Positions 12,401 through 24,349 of a stretch of 64,000 nt of DNA are shown here, piece after piece. The stretch spans positions 496,001-560,000 of the forward strand of contig VZRS01007507.1 in the NCBI GenBank assembly GCA_013398055.1, given 5' to 3'. Position 1 is the first letter of the stretch. Every line of letters begins with the position of its first letter. The stretch comes from Ifrita kowaldi. Its lineage: Eukaryota > Chordata > Aves > Passeriformes > Cinclosomatidae. Position numbers and translations under genes: made by a program. Below the pieces are notes generated by a model. That model did no database searches. It was given only the letters and a program-made list of their open reading frames with translations, and was not told the DNA's origin.

Positions 12401-15400
12401 TTTATGACACGTAAAGGCTTATCTGGATTGTTCTTGTCCAAATAATTGATATAGCCAGACAGAGAGACAGTCAGTAAGTGGTCTTTCTGCCACAAGCAAC
12501 CCAGCTGCTGATCCAACACGTTTGATCCCATGTTAAAAGTATTTACAATAGAATTAGCACCAACATCCCAGATTTTAGCAGTTTTATCTCCAGAAGCAGA
12601 AAGCAACTGACTACTGTCAGGGCTCCAACTAATCTGTAAAAACAAATGTCACCACAAGACAGTAAATGCATTTATTAATCCAAGACTTTGCAGTTCATGA
12701 GCTGGGTAATGAAACACCACGGATCATTAGCACAAATGAAGTGATACTTACCGCATAAATACCTCCATCATGTGCTTTGCCTCCACCAAGAGCACACACT
12801 TTCTCTCCAGTCTTCCCATCATAGACAAAAATCTTAAAAGAGCACACAGACATACAACTTAAAGGGAAAAGCAGTAACAGAAAAACCCCAAGATAGTGTC
12901 TGATACTTTGCTACACTAGACTCCTTTTTAGGGAGAGGCACAAGCTATGCTGCACTGAATAATTAAGACTAAATGATTGAGATGAAAATTGTAAATAATC
13001 ACAGCAAATCCCCTGTACGTTGGATCCAGACATTTGAAATTCTGGAAGATGTTACAGTTTTGACTCCTGTTGTGATGGCAGCTGCTTAGCACTGCTGTCA
13101 TGGGAGTCTGCCCTCCAAGGACAAGCTACCTATGGTAACAGTGTCATTGTCAACCTGCCCTTATCAGTAGGGAGCACACATGGAACTGGGTTGCTATCTA
13201 TGAATTCACTATTTCAGCTAGACCTCTCAGGATCATAACAACATACATATTCCAAAAGTCCAACATGTTCCTCCCAAAATAACCTGTAAGAGAATGCTAG
13301 GGAGATGGAATGGGGAAAAAATCTGAGTAAGAATAGTCTGGTTATTACCAGTTATCAATTACTACAGATTTACAGGCGGATAGTTAAAAGTTTAAACCAG
13401 TCATTTTTTGGCATAAAAAAAGAACGATGTGGATTTTACAATATTAATCCTATTCCCAAAATGCACAAGAAAAACTTCTCATGCTAAAATCACTACAAAA
13501 AGAGTTCCCTGGTTTTTACCTGCCCATCTGCACTAGCTGTAGCAAATCTGTTCCCATCAGGAGAAAACCTCACACAGTTCACAAACCGTGTATGGTCCTG
13601 TAGGAAAAAAGTAAGAATCAGAAAACAAAATAAGAACAGACTGTTTTACATAGAAGAAACCTAGTCACAAAGAAGTTCTCTTACATGTGAACCATAAATT
13701 AGCTGTGTAGGAGATGCTTGCTGTAGAGAATTGCTATGAGGCAAGTTTAGCCTCTATCTGTAGAGAATCAGGGGGATCAAGAACAGTCCAGAGAAGACAC
13801 TATGACATCATTACTGATGTAGTTAAAGCTCAGTGCATACCAGGAGAACAAGTACCCAGTTTCAGGGATAAGTAGCAAAAAAAAAGTCAGATGCAGCCTA
13901 CATGCAAACACAAGATTCTTCCCCACAGGTCATTGAATTCTTCTGCAATGCTCTCCAGATTTCAACTCTTGCTTCACTGTGCAGTGAGTTTTATACACAG
14001 AAGAGCATTTTATCCTTCTTATTGCAAAAAAACCCACAGGCATGAGGAACAAGTTACTATTTTACTGAAATTCCATTTCTGGGAGACTGCATTAGTGGTA
14101 GTTCCATGAAGCAATGGGGCAAGACTGATGTAGGCTCTCCAAATAGACTATTTACAAGTAGGAGACTATTCAAACCATGCAAACTAGAAAACACACGTTA
14201 AATAGGGAAGCACCACAATGAGGCCAAAGCTCCCATGCAGAGAGATTTGGAAGACTATTTTTAGTATTGTGGAAGGCAGGTTCTAACCTACTTTCTTCAA
14301 CTATACTTTTTTTTCCCCCCTCGATGATACTGCAGGCTCTAATCTAAACCATGTAACAGCCCATACCAGAATCCCATATATCAACCCAAATATCACTTTA
14401 AAAGGAAGACTGCATCACATACCGGTCTAAGCAGCACTGGTAAGCAATTCGGACTTCAGAGATCCAAAAGAACCAGCTTAGCAAAATGCAAGTATCAGCT
14501 TAAGTTCAAAAATATATTAGGCAACTACATCATTTCATTGGATCGCAGAGCTCAAAACAATTCCTTTTCTAGAGCTGGAATGGCATCCTTACTAAAGTCA
14601 GCATATGAAGACTACTCAAGGCTTATATGTAAGAAAATAAAAGGCCTACTACACCGTTGTTAAAACTAAAATACAAACTAAACATTTTGAATCTACTACT
14701 GCAATAATCTCCAGTATCTTTGCAATACTTTTTTTGAGGCAAGAGACCTCCTGCCATTAAAACAGCTGCAGAAGCTTGTGGATTGTTGTTTTCTTTGGCC
14801 TTAAGCAACAAGGAATACCTTAACTGTGGTAGTTCAGCCTTTGTTTCATTTAAGAGATTGTAACAAGTACAATAAGAAACAAAGTTAAAAGGAATGTAGA
14901 AACAGAAAACTGACCACGCAAGTTACATACCCACTCCATGTGGTAGAAATTAAGTTGCGCTTTCCAACATCTACACTCACCCTTTCTAAGTGGCCCTGGG
15001 ATTGCAGATTTGAGCACTTGTTATCAGATTGGACAATTCCATTAAAATCACCACATTTCTTGAATCATGCACCTTGGACAGTATTAAAACATTCTACATT
15101 TCTGCACTGAGAAACAGAGATCTGAAAGCATCAATAGGGCAAATAAAACATCCTACTTCACCCCTTCCATAACTTAGTAAGTGACAAAGAAAAAAGAATA
15201 CTGGAAAAAGTGCTTCAGGTTCTCTTTTTAACCAGTCATTTATTTCAGTTTTCTTGGCCTGAGATGAGCATTTGGTTATACATGATTTTAAGAAAGCCAC
15301 TTGACACCATCTATGCCTCAAAAGGGGGAACTGAGAGCTTTCGTTATAACAGCCAGTTGTGACAAGAACTGCTGCGCAGTCTAACAGAGTCACATCTAAA

Positions 15401-18400
15401 CTTAAACTCACGCTTAGTGTAAACTTGAACTTGAATGGCGGTCCCTCGAAGAAAGCAGCACAGTTGTCATCACTGCCAGTTGCCAGACGATATGGTCTTG
15501 TTTGTTTAATGTCCACGCTATTGATCACTTTATTGTGCCCAGTAATCTCACCAACAGAAGAGCCACTATCCCACAGGAACACTGCTCCGAATCTAGTTAG
15601 AAAAGCACACAATAACTACAATTCATAAAAGTTACATGTAGATTAACTCCTTGAACATCTGCAATCTGCAGATTTGAGTGCACTCAAAGAAAAGAAATTA
15701 GGTCATCTCATTAAATCTCATGCAAGTGCATCATAGTTCCCTGAAGGCTATTTGAGATCTTGCTGGTGAGAGAATCTAATCTTCAATAGGAGACGTTTGC
15801 CGAAGGGGCCAAACAATCAAGTTTTGCATATAAAGCTTATAACATTCAGAGATCCAATGTATATCCTTCACTAAGACTGTTGGTTCATAAAAGAAAGCAG
15901 TAAATCGTTCCATCTGCCTAGCCACTACACAGGATGCAGAAAGCTAGGATAACAATGACATTGGATCACGGTTATCTGACTATTTAGCCTAGATTGGGTA
16001 CAAATATTTCTTAAAGGTTTAAGGAAGAAGAGTTTTGAAAGCATTTTTGACAGTTCTTACTCTAAATCACCTTAAAAAACCCCTGGTATAATCAATACAG
16101 AGGCACTAAACTGCCAGAGCATTGCTATTTGAAAGGCCTTCTTTAGAATCTCTTCAACAATATTCTAGACCAAAAGTGCATCCACCTAACAGGAAACTGG
16201 CCAAGTTTTTGAAGGAGGAGAGCAAACTCACAGTGTATCTATCCAGGGGCAAATGGGGCAGAGGGAGCAATAGAGGACAAAGAATCTCTTTCAAGGACAT
16301 AGTACTTGACAGGGATTAAAAAATGGTGCAGGGAATCAGGGAACAGGACCACATGATGCTTTTCAGCCCTTTAGGCATATGACTACCTGGTTTGGACTCC
16401 ACTTTCAAGTTCTGACAGCCCTTGAACATTAAAGGGAGAATACAAACCTGAATGGGCATCTCATTTAGTCAGGTAAAGGACATTGCTTGTGATTTCATTA
16501 ACCTACCACAATAAGGCCTAAAAATATAGACATGTTGCCAAAGGAGAAAATTCAGATACTTTTTTTTTTTTGAACTCTTATCAATTGAATAAGACCATGA
16601 ATCCAATAAGTGAAGGAAGAGGGAAAAAAAATCTTGTGTTTTCCCCTTCCTACCCTATCAGAATTTGACAAAAAAAATCCACCTAACACCTATCCTTGAA
16701 TGTAATACCCACCTACCTCTAAGAAACAAGTACCATACAATTTTTAAACTAAGCAATTGTAACAGAACTGTATTTTCCAACTAATTTACAGCTGTCAAAC
16801 ACTGCATAGAGACATTTGTTGCAGAACAGCACAACTTGAAGTCTAGACAGGGAAAAAGCAATGATTACCTTCCACTGAAGAATTAAAAGCTTTCTGCAAG
16901 GAACTTGCTTTGTCAGAATACAGAGCTTTACAGTAAATGTATCTATATATAAACACACGCAAACACAAAAGAATTACTCACTTTTCCCTTCCTTCTCCAA
17001 CCACAGCAATTCTCTTGCTGTCTTCAGTCCATGCAAGGTCCTTTATTTTTCCGGCAAACGGCTGATACTCATACTTCAGTAGGTGTTCCTTCTGTGTAGT
17101 ATCCCAGATTCTCAGCTTTCCAGAGACATCTGCCATAATAAAACAGAATATAACTATTGTTCCAGCATGACTCAGTCACATGACTCAATCTGCCAGGGTA
17201 CAGATTTTCAGCTACACTGAACACTTGTACTAGGGACCTACTACCTTACCCTATTACAACTACTACAAATCCCTTGATTTAGGAATGCCGAAGGCAATAT
17301 CCATTTCACCAAACTGGGTTTTTAACCAGATATTATGACTTAAGACATGCAGCATCAAATACAACACATGGAGAAAAAATATGCAGACATGTGAAAAAAC
17401 TGCACAGTAAGAGAGTAGGAATTTTAATGTTATCAGCTGGTATGTGTTTAGTATCTGTGTTACACAAAGAACAAGCCAGCCCAGCCCCCCTGCCCAGCAG
17501 CTACAAGACAGCTCACTGACCCTTTGCTGGGAAGTAATCGACCCTACACCTACAAGAAGGGAGTAGTCCAGTGGACAGTGGTTGATGCACTACAATTTGT
17601 ACCTTCAAAGGATAGCTGTTTTGCATACAAATACCAGGCATATGTAGATGTACTAAGATTTCTGTCCACAGAACTCCATTCATGCACACCCATCAGTGTA
17701 CTTTTGCTGTACAAAAGCATGTACACACTTAATGGTGCGTGTGGATGCCTGTACTATCTAGAATACTACACAGGACTGCAATAGAATATTCAGGAACAGT
17801 AATGTCAAAAGCAGCACACACAGCACAAGCAGTTAACAATTTAAGACTCAAGATAATGAAAGCTCCCTGGCTCACTGTTTCCACTCAGTATTGTACAACC
17901 CAAGAGCTATTCAGAGCAATTACTGTGGTGCAGCATTGTAACCGGAGGAATTGTTCTTCACACAGACAAATTTACACATCTCTAATGAAACCCACACAGC
18001 AAAGTCTGTGTGTATTGTACCCTTCAAAAAGCCACTGTTTTAGAATAAACCACGTGCTAAAATATGCATCTTTCACCTCAGCAGAATGCTTAAATTCTGT
18101 TCACCATTTATTGGTGCATCTTTACAGTTCAATTTAAACATACAGTAACCCTGCATCTTTGGGACCTGGTCATAGACTGATCTTCTGCTAAAAGGACAGA
18201 TTCAGAATTTTATAGAGAGAATTTGTTATTGAAGCAGAATTTTAATGCAGACTTTAAAATCTAATTGTTTTCTCCATCTATTAATAGATGAGACACAGAG
18301 CTTTAACTTTGCAGGATCTCCCATTACTACATCTGCTACGATTGCAATAAGAGAAATTACCATAAAAGCCAAAAGCATATTGCCAAAGGTCTGTCTCATG

Positions 18401-21400
18401 AAGCACATGAAGTATTAATGCAGTCTGCATGGCTAATGCAGATTTATAGACAGAGAAATGAATCTTACATGTTATACTTAGAAACAGCTTAAACAGCTTG
18501 GTCATCTATCTTCAGACCCCATGCTCAGCAGTATCACAAAACTATTTATAAATGACATACGGAAGATACTTTTTAAGGGAAATATTGCAACCTAAAATCT
18601 TTCACTTGGGTATGACAAAAATTCTGAGAAAAATCAACCAAATACTTCCCTAGCACAGTATCTATTACTGTTCTCTTACAAAGGACTGGAAATCTAAAAG
18701 ACTACAAGGACAAATTAGATAGTTATTATGAGGATTAAGTGCTGCATAAACCTAGAGCACCAAATTTGTAGAATACAGAGGAGGGTATTCAATTTGACAC
18801 ATGGTCCACGCACAAGATTGAGCCAAGAAAATCCTGGCTGTGGTCCCTTTCAGACAAGAATGTGAGAAAAAGATGGAAAAAAAAAAGGCAAAAAAAAAAG
18901 CTGTGCTTTCAGTGTTCTTAAAGGTTCCCCAGTACTCCAAAAATACTTATTTTAATATAGCTTTCTGATATGAAGGAAACCAAGAAGGACAGAACATTTT
19001 ACATTTAAAAAAATATGGGTCCCTTGAAATTGCTGCAAGAGAAACTCCCATTCTACTAAGACCTTTGCAAGAATCTGTGCTTTTCTAAGGGACTCCTATT
19101 CAGGCTGTTTTGTTTACAGATACATTACTTAGAAAATATATCTGTATTTGGGCACATTACTTGCTTCTGAAGCACTTCTAATTGAAAATGGCAAGCACTT
19201 TTTAAAAAATCCATATATTAGCTGCAAATCTTTGTAAAAAATACAAGTTATAGTATTGTATTTCTCAATATTTTTCAGTGTATACTAGTCCTCCTGAAAA
19301 AAATATCAATTATTAGATGCAAGCTTCTATTAAGAGGGGTTTGTTTAGTTCTTTGGTAGTCAAAAACTGCTGAAATACAGGAAATTCACACTGTAAAAAT
19401 TTATGTTACACATCCTCAGACTATTGATTCATATGCATTAGATGGAAACTGAGACTGAGCCTCTTTCCCTGCTAACTCGCCAAGAAAAGCTTTTTTGGTT
19501 CAGGTTAAAAGGTAACAAAAGTCATAAATGTTGCCAAGTTTGGTCAGGAAGAAGGGAAAAGAAAGGAGTACACACTGTTTTAGAATCTCTCCCCTGCACA
19601 AAAAATATCAAAGTTTATTAATATCACAAACAACAGTCCTGTATTTCAGAAATAACTTTTCACTCTGTTGCATTTACACAAGTCTTCATCACACTAAGTA
19701 TTTTAGGGTTCATTTCCAGGTTTTTTTAATTGAAATAATACATTTTTAAAAGACCTAGAATGTCACTAAACTCACTGCCTAAGAAAGAGGTTAGAGAAAC
19801 AACAACAGAAATCATTCCTCCTTCAGAGATGTGTACGTAATTCCACCAAAGCACATCACATTGACTGCATATTCCATGCACACACGTGAAGTGTTACTAC
19901 TCTTTTGCCAGTAACTTTAACAGCTCTGTCCACACATCTCATGCACATGGATACTTTACCTCCGGATGCTATGTAGAATCCACTGGGAGCATACTTGGCA
20001 ACTACAACCTGGTGGGCATGCTCAGTGTAGATGTCAGCAATTGCAGGATTCTATTTTAAAGGGGAAAAAAAAAGTTACAAAGTTGTATTTCCTCCTTTTC
20101 AGAGGAATAAAATCAGAAATTCAAAGATAAAATTCATAATATCTCTCTGCATTGCCCTCTCTCACAGCCTTCCTTCCAGCTTAAATTGAGCAATTGTCTA
20201 AAAGTGAGAAGTGCAGTACACATTGCAGAACACTGCTGGTACCACTGGAGCAACACACTACTTTCTAACAACTGACACAAAAAAAGATTTCCTCTTAAGG
20301 AAGCCTGAAGTGCTGGGACCCTTTCTTCTCCAATACCTGCTGAACAATAGAAAAACACTCTCCAAAATAACAGACCAAGCATCTTTTTTTTAGGGCTAGC
20401 CCAGGAATAAAGCAGTTACCCAAGTAGAATACTAAATATGAGCTGTGCTTTGCAGCACACATCTAAAGTTCTACTGTAGTCAAGTATGAAACTTAAGCCT
20501 GCAGTTAACCATAGCACACAGACAGCTGTTAATCATCACCCTGTACCCAAAATCACTCAATAACCAGAGAGGTGTGCTAGGCTTGCTCTTTCTTGACAAT
20601 TGCAATCTGCTGAAAAAGCCAGCAGACCAGCACAGGAAAAGGTGTTTTCCCTTGTATCGAGAGTTGTTCAGGAATTCTGAAAAAATTCACTGCCACTCCA
20701 TCATAATTTTCTCTTCAGTCTTAACTATGTTTTCAGATGCTTCAGGTTGGACAATAAAATGAACTCAGTGTCTCAGCAGATCAGTAGTGTTATACAATAG
20801 AAGTGCCACACAAATCAAAAAAAGGATGACATCAAGGCAAAAAACCCCTTTCAAATTAATTGTATAAATGTAATTCTGCATCCCTCCAAATTATAGTGTA
20901 TATATGCTACAACAGTAATGCACTACTCTTTAGAGATGTTTTTCTACCATTTAACAGGCTTCTTCCAGCTCCAGAAACTTGACTCATATGATCAAAACAA
21001 AATTACATTTTAACTGCTATAATTAATACAGATTTATTCAATCGAACCAGAAAGCCACCTGATGTTATGGTATGACTCAGCCATCCAATCAGGAAAAACT
21101 AAAACACATGCTCTGTGTTAGAAAGCAGTCTCCCGCTCTCAAGAGTTCTTGCTGGTGCAGTACTGTTACATCTCAGGAGACAGAATACAGCTTGCTCATG
21201 CAAAAAGGAGCTCTTTTTCATTCCTGCTTTTATGCATTGCTTGAGTGCATTATAGCCCTACTTAAGTCACAAGCATCTGCACGTATAGCATGCACATCCC
21301 TCTTCATTTTGTGCCCAGCTGGATTTCATCTGAGCAAGATAAGATAATGTTTTCCCTATTCTACATCTGCATCACCTACACGTTCAAGAAGCTCAAATCC

Positions 21401-24348
21401 CCCCACATGTTGTTATTAATGGCATACATAAGTAGGTGCTACTTTACAGCAAGAACCTCCAAGAGTCCAGGAAACTAAGCTGAGAGACTAACTTAAAGGG
21501 TTAAATGGCAGATAGAGTCCCAAATTTAAGATATGGCAAATAGATTCCAGAAACCAGGTAGTAAGTTAGAGCTGTGAAATTGTACATTATTTACTCCATA
21601 GTATTATTTCTGCTTGTAAACTCAGTTTTCTAACTTGCATGTTTTTCATATCAAGCCCAAACCCCAGAAAACACTTCTATAAAGATATTTTAGGAGAAAA
21701 TTACAGTGTGAGCTGGGACAAATGTAGTACCTAGATTAAACCAGCAGTGAGCTTATGTGGCTTATTTCAAACACTGAAACCAGAGCCACATATGAAAGTG
21801 AGCAGTTTCAGTTCCAAGCTTCAAAGTAGTCTTAGACCCATGAAGATAAAATATTAATGAAGTATGAAACCTTAAAAATGTCACTAGTCTTTCTCACAGT
21901 GCTTTTCCAGCACTGCTCCAGAACTACTTGTTAAAGGAAGTCTCTAGATGATCATGCTCAAAGATCAAGCATTAACCCTGAATGCTATATTCATCTGATT
22001 AGCTAATGCTAGATAGCTTTAGACTTAAAGAGAAAGGTGATCACTGCATTTTGATGACCTGGTTTTTTTTTTGGGTTTTTTTTAATTAGAGCACAATCAT
22101 TCCACTGGAGAACTGTTCATGGAGGGAATACACGCAGACCCCCCAGGATTTCATTTGGTTGTTGCCAACTGTTAGAGAGGCTTCTGTATCTTTCAGAGAC
22201 GGCATGGCTCTTAACTAAGAATGGACACACTTGCACATCAGGTTACAAACTGCAACATTCTCCAGCACAAAAGCCACAGCACAGGTTTCGGTCAGTTTTT
22301 GTGTTATTGCTACAATATATTCTGTAGTCACCTGTCAATTATTAACAGTAGCAAACTCGCCTTGTCAGTGGGGTAAGTCTGCGTGTCAGCGTGAATTGCA
22401 CCATAAAATGAAAGGATTCGTGACTTCCAGTCTCACCTTCCCTTGGGAGTTTAAGGAGTTTAAATTTGAATTCCCACAATCTCACCTCGCCTGTTCTCAA
22501 GTCACCATGTGCCCTACGCCCCCCAGCTCATGCTGGGGCTCACATTTGGACTGGGCTAATCTTCAGTGAGCTGATTCAGGTAGAGCAAATTGCTTTCTTC
22601 CAATTTAACCTCCCAATCAGGGTCAGAAGAGCATTAATGACAGTGCAAGGGAGGAGGTCAGCATTCATGACTTGGGCAGAATCTGTAATGTAAGCAGAGT
22701 GGCTTTTCCCTCTTCTCTCATCACACTGTGTGCCATTACAGGGCTTAACTGGGGCTTCTGGTTTCAGAAACTTGAACTTTTCTTGATACCAAGAGCAAAA
22801 CACTATTACAAAGACATTAAACCGACACACTGAAACCAAAGTGCAAGCTTATTCTTAGTTTTAAGTGGATAAATTTAAACTGATAGCAATCAAGAAATCT
22901 GCAAGGAATTTAGTAATTAGTAGCACTTTTCTATTACGGCATGACAATGAAGAAATGTCTCAATAGAGTGGGGGTGATGAGGTAAAACAGGCAAACAGCT
23001 CAGTTTACAAAGGTGATTTAGAGAAGCAGCCATAAACAAATACATTGTTGTGGAGACCTAAAAATTCCAGAGGTATGTCCTGCCCCTCCCCCCGCAGCCC
23101 TTCCTGCTGCAGGCCAAATCTGCAGTAGGAAAGTAAATCTAGGGGAGAATTTGATTTCTAAAGAATAAGTAACCACTTCGAATTTATTTTTTAAAAAACA
23201 GTAGCAAGACAATGGCCTAAACATGCAACGTTTCCTCCATGCTTTTAAAAGGGATGCCATCTTTGAAAAGAAATCTTTCAAATAACTCTCTTACCATTTC
23301 TCTAGTTAGCACCAGAGAAAAAAAACAAACCCAAGCCTCCACACTACTGAAAACATTATCTGGGGCATTCTAATATTTAATCAATGAGCAAAATCCCCTG
23401 TGAGCAGGGCTGAGAACTTGCACCCAGCTTGTTATGGAGTCTAGCAACTCATAACTGGTCTGATTCCTGGAGTTGGGGCTGGGTGGGGGGAAAGAAGCTG
23501 AAGAATAATTCGTTTAAAGATACGGGTTTGCAAGTACTTACATGCTTCTCTGACAGGCTAAGGGCCCAAAACAGCAAAGAGGGAAGAGTTCATTTATTAG
23601 GCAAACACAGCACTCAACTTCATAATAGTGATACCTAAGAAGATAAACAGGGCCAACCAGAAAATACCAGTCTCTCATCTCTTAAGTCCTATGCGAAGAG
23701 GGAAAGAATTGCACATTTTACCGAGATTTTCTACATGTGTTCATTGTCACTGCCTGTGGTTTTATGCCTGAGTCATGCACTCTACTTATTACCCTGCTGC
23801 TGATCAGGGATCTGTGACCTCGATTGAAATCGCCAAGACTGAATGAAGCACAGGCTGTTAAAGGAGGAGCAGGGAGACAAAATGAAACTTAGCGAAAGCT
23901 TTGCACTGGAAAACAAAATAAATCAAGATACATTACATCAATGTTTCTGATGACGACACATTTTCCATTGGTATAAAGAAAATTGTTGCCCTTAGGATCA
24001 CCTCCAATAATTTTGGAAACGCCTCGTTCAACCTGCGGAAGGCTGGCGAACACTTTTTCTACGAAAAATAAAAGGAGAAAGGGGATAAAAGGAAAATAAA
24101 TAATATTATTTTTAAAAAATCAAAATAAAAGGAAGGCGCCTAATGCCTCCGCGCTACGGGCACACGCCCTGCCCTGACGGCAGCCCCCGTCACTTGTTGC
24201 TGTCAGCGGGCTGCGAGGCAGCGCCGGCTCCGCGCCATCCCGCGGGGCCGCACGAGGGTCCGCAGCCCGCGGGGCTCCCCGTCCCCGTCCCCATCCCCGC
24301 CCGGCACCTCGCCGCCCCGGCGCGCCCGCCAGCTTACTGATCTCGTAT
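6324..24348 (-). CDS. WDR1: WDR1, actin-interacting protein 1 (15 coding exons)
   Basis: WD-repeat protein 1 (AIP1) works in the cytoplasm with ADF/cofilin to sever, cap and disassemble actin filaments. The family fold is two seven-bladed beta-propellers. Coding exons on the minus strand: 24338-24348, 23937-24058, 19960-20050, 16982-17129, 15412-15592, 13520-13597, 12752-12832, 12400-12633, 11501-11588, 10504-10660, 9761-9848, 8641-8751, 7993-8166, 6735-6879, 6324-6433. Joined in this order the frame stays open and yields 607 residues, assuming Met-Pro at the start; human and chicken WDR1 are of similar length. WD-type signatures lie at about residues 84-86, 132-134, 260-262, 348-350, 557-559 and 600-602. 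All junctions are GT-AG except the AT-AC intron after exon 9. The first five bases of the CDS (ATGCC) fall in the gap at 24349. The 607-residue translation closely matches vertebrate WDR1 as I remember it. Confidence 0.97.
6735..6879 (-). CDS. WDR1: WDR1 exon 14
   Basis: Encodes residues 524-571 plus the first base of Asp572. Contains the blade motif GHHAKVVCIAWSPD and the strand MMVYVWT. Acceptor AAATAG, donor GTATGT. Intron 13 (6880-7992) is 1113 bp. Confidence 0.97.
7993..8166 (-). CDS. WDR1: WDR1 exon 13
   Basis: 58 codons, phase 0 at both ends (residues 466-523), with GPVTDLAYSHDGAFLAVCD and VVTVFSVADGYA. Acceptor TTGCAG, donor GTAAGA. Intron 12 (8167-8640) is 474 bp. A plus-strand open frame over this exon is a shadow. 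Confidence 0.97.
8641..8751 (-). CDS. WDR1: WDR1 exon 12
   Basis: 37 codons, phase 0/0 (residues 429-465), starting IVLMKDKKKCFAIDD and ending GGTAAVGGA. Acceptor TTACAG, donor GTAAGG. Too short and too interrupted by flanking stops to show as a long open frame, but the peptide is clearly WDR1. Intron 11 (8752-9760) is 1009 bp. Confidence 0.96.
9761..9848 (-). CDS. WDR1: WDR1 exon 11
   Basis: Completes Ser399 and encodes residues 400-428, including VKMDVQPKCLAVGPGGY and VVLCIGQ. Acceptor TTCCAG, donor GTAAGT. Intron 10 (9849-10503) is 655 bp. Confidence 0.97.
10504..10660 (-). CDS. WDR1: WDR1 exon 10 (downstream of the AT-AC intron)
   Basis: Starts with the last two bases of Asn347 and encodes residues 348-398 (YWDSETGENDGFSGKGHTNQ to LSKRDY), then two bases of Ser399. 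The preceding intron ends in GCAC rather than AG. Using that AC as the 3' splice site restores the conserved HINYWDS sequence exactly. Donor is GTTAGT. Confidence 0.96.
10673..10681 (-). promoter_or_regulatory. WDR1: U12 branch-point sequence
   Basis: TTCCTTAAT on the minus strand, with the branch adenosine probably at 10674, 13 nt from the AC acceptor. It differs from the TTCCTTAAC consensus only at the last base. Confidence 0.88.
10740..11050 (-). mobile_element. CR1 LINE 3' fragment inside the U12-type intron
   Basis: Read on the plus strand the block runs 'ggttagaaaggacctcttga', 'gtccatcctgctgctcaaa', 'gggatggagaatttacaag', the reverse complement of the CR1 3' region. The element therefore points the same way as WDR1 transcription. 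The 10740-10890 part is clear. The extension to about 11050 is weaker. It occupies a large share of the 840-bp intron but does not touch the splice signals. Confidence 0.72.
11501..11588 (-). CDS. WDR1: WDR1 exon 9 (upstream of the AT-AC intron)
   Basis: 29 codons (residues 318-346, GHSKSIQCLTVHKNGGKSY to SNDGHI) plus the first base of Asn347. Acceptor TTCACAG. The donor is the AT of ATATCCTTTG, not a GT. It opens the second propeller region. Confidence 0.96.
12400..12633 (-). CDS. WDR1: WDR1 exon 8
   Basis: The largest coding exon, 78 codons, phase 0/0 (residues 240-317). Carries the textbook WD signature WSPDSSQLLSASGDKTAKIWD, followed by LDQQLGCLWQKDHLL and SLSGYINYLD. Acceptor TTACAG, donor GTAAGT. 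Intron 8 (11589-12399) is 811 bp. Confidence 0.98.
12752..12832 (-). CDS. WDR1: WDR1 exon 7
   Basis: 27 codons, phase 0/0 (residues 213-239): IFVYDGKTGEKVCALGG then KAHDGGIYA. Acceptor TTTAAG, donor GTAAGT. Intron 7 (12634-12751) is only 118 bp, the shortest of the gene. Confidence 0.96.
13520..13597 (-). CDS. WDR1: WDR1 exon 6
   Basis: 26 codons, phase 0/0 (residues 187-212): DHTRFVNCVRFSPDG then NRFATASADGQ. Acceptor CCTACAG, donor GTAAAA. Intron 6 (12833-13519) is 687 bp. Confidence 0.96.
15412..15592 (-). CDS. WDR1: WDR1 exon 5
   Basis: Completes Lys126 and encodes residues 127-186: FGAVFLWDSGSSVGEITGHN, then the WD blade with LATGSDDNCAAFFEGPPFKF, ending FTLS. Acceptor AACTAG, donor GTGAGT. 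The open frame continues into intron 5 past the donor, but that extension is intronic. Intron 5 (13598-15411) is 1814 bp. Confidence 0.97.
16982..17129 (-). CDS. WDR1: WDR1 exon 4
   Basis: Completes Asp77 and encodes residues 78-125 plus two bases of Lys126. Motifs: VSGKLRIWDTTQKEHLL, GKIKDLAWTEDSKRIAVVGE. Acceptor GGCAG, donor GTGAGT. Intron 4 (15593-16981) is 1389 bp. Confidence 0.96.
19960..20050 (-). CDS. WDR1: WDR1 exon 3
   Basis: 30 codons plus one base (residues 47-76): NPAIADIYTEHAHQVVVAKY then APSGFYIASG. Acceptor AAATAG, donor GTAAAG. Intron 3 (17130-19959) is 2830 bp, with no further exon recognised in it. Confidence 0.96.
20051..23936. other. WDR1: WDR1 intron 2, longest intron
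   Basis: 3886 bp with T-rich stretches (for example near 22060-22085) and several chance open frames, none resembling a conserved exon. No clear CR1 copy was seen. Confidence 0.6.
23937..24058 (-). CDS. WDR1: WDR1 exon 2
   Basis: Two bases of Lys6 then 40 codons (residues 7-46): KVFASLPQVERGVSKIIGGD then PKGNNFLYTNGKCVVIRNID. This is the first blade of the N-terminal propeller. The acceptor is TTTCGTAG, with a T-rich but short tract. The donor GTAATG is a weaker match to consensus than the others in the gene. Confidence 0.96.
24059..24337. other. WDR1: WDR1 intron 1 (279 bp), CpG-rich 5' half
   Basis: Runs from GTAAGC after exon 1 to CGTAG before exon 2. The exon-1-proximal part is part of the CpG island, with a CCCCGT-type short repeat near 24277-24297. 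The exon-2-proximal part is A-rich. Confidence 0.8.
24338..24348 (-). CDS. WDR1: WDR1 exon 1, visible 3' part (start codon lost in gap)
   Basis: Reads A TAC GAG ATC A then GTAAGC: the last base of Pro2, then Tyr-Glu-Ile, and the first base of Lys6, followed by a good donor. WDR1 proteins begin MPYEIK, so this is the end of the first coding exon. The next base (24349) is N, and ATGCC plus the 5' UTR are missing. The sequence beyond the gap is a minisatellite and does not continue exon 1. Only 11 coding bases are present. The assignment rests on frame, donor and family knowledge. Confidence 0.85.
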
Positions 24349-24349
24349 N
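24349..24349. other. Assembly gap (single N)
   Basis: One N inside WDR1 exon 1. Because the expected ATGCC does not follow it, the N must stand for a gap of unknown size or a misjoin, not a single uncertain base. Confidence 0.9.

Noticed and set aside
15094..15411. C-terminal extension of the exon 5 open frame (172 codons in total)
   Set aside because: Past the GTGAGT donor at 15411 the peptide no longer resembles WDR1, and the true continuation is found in exon 6 with correct phase.
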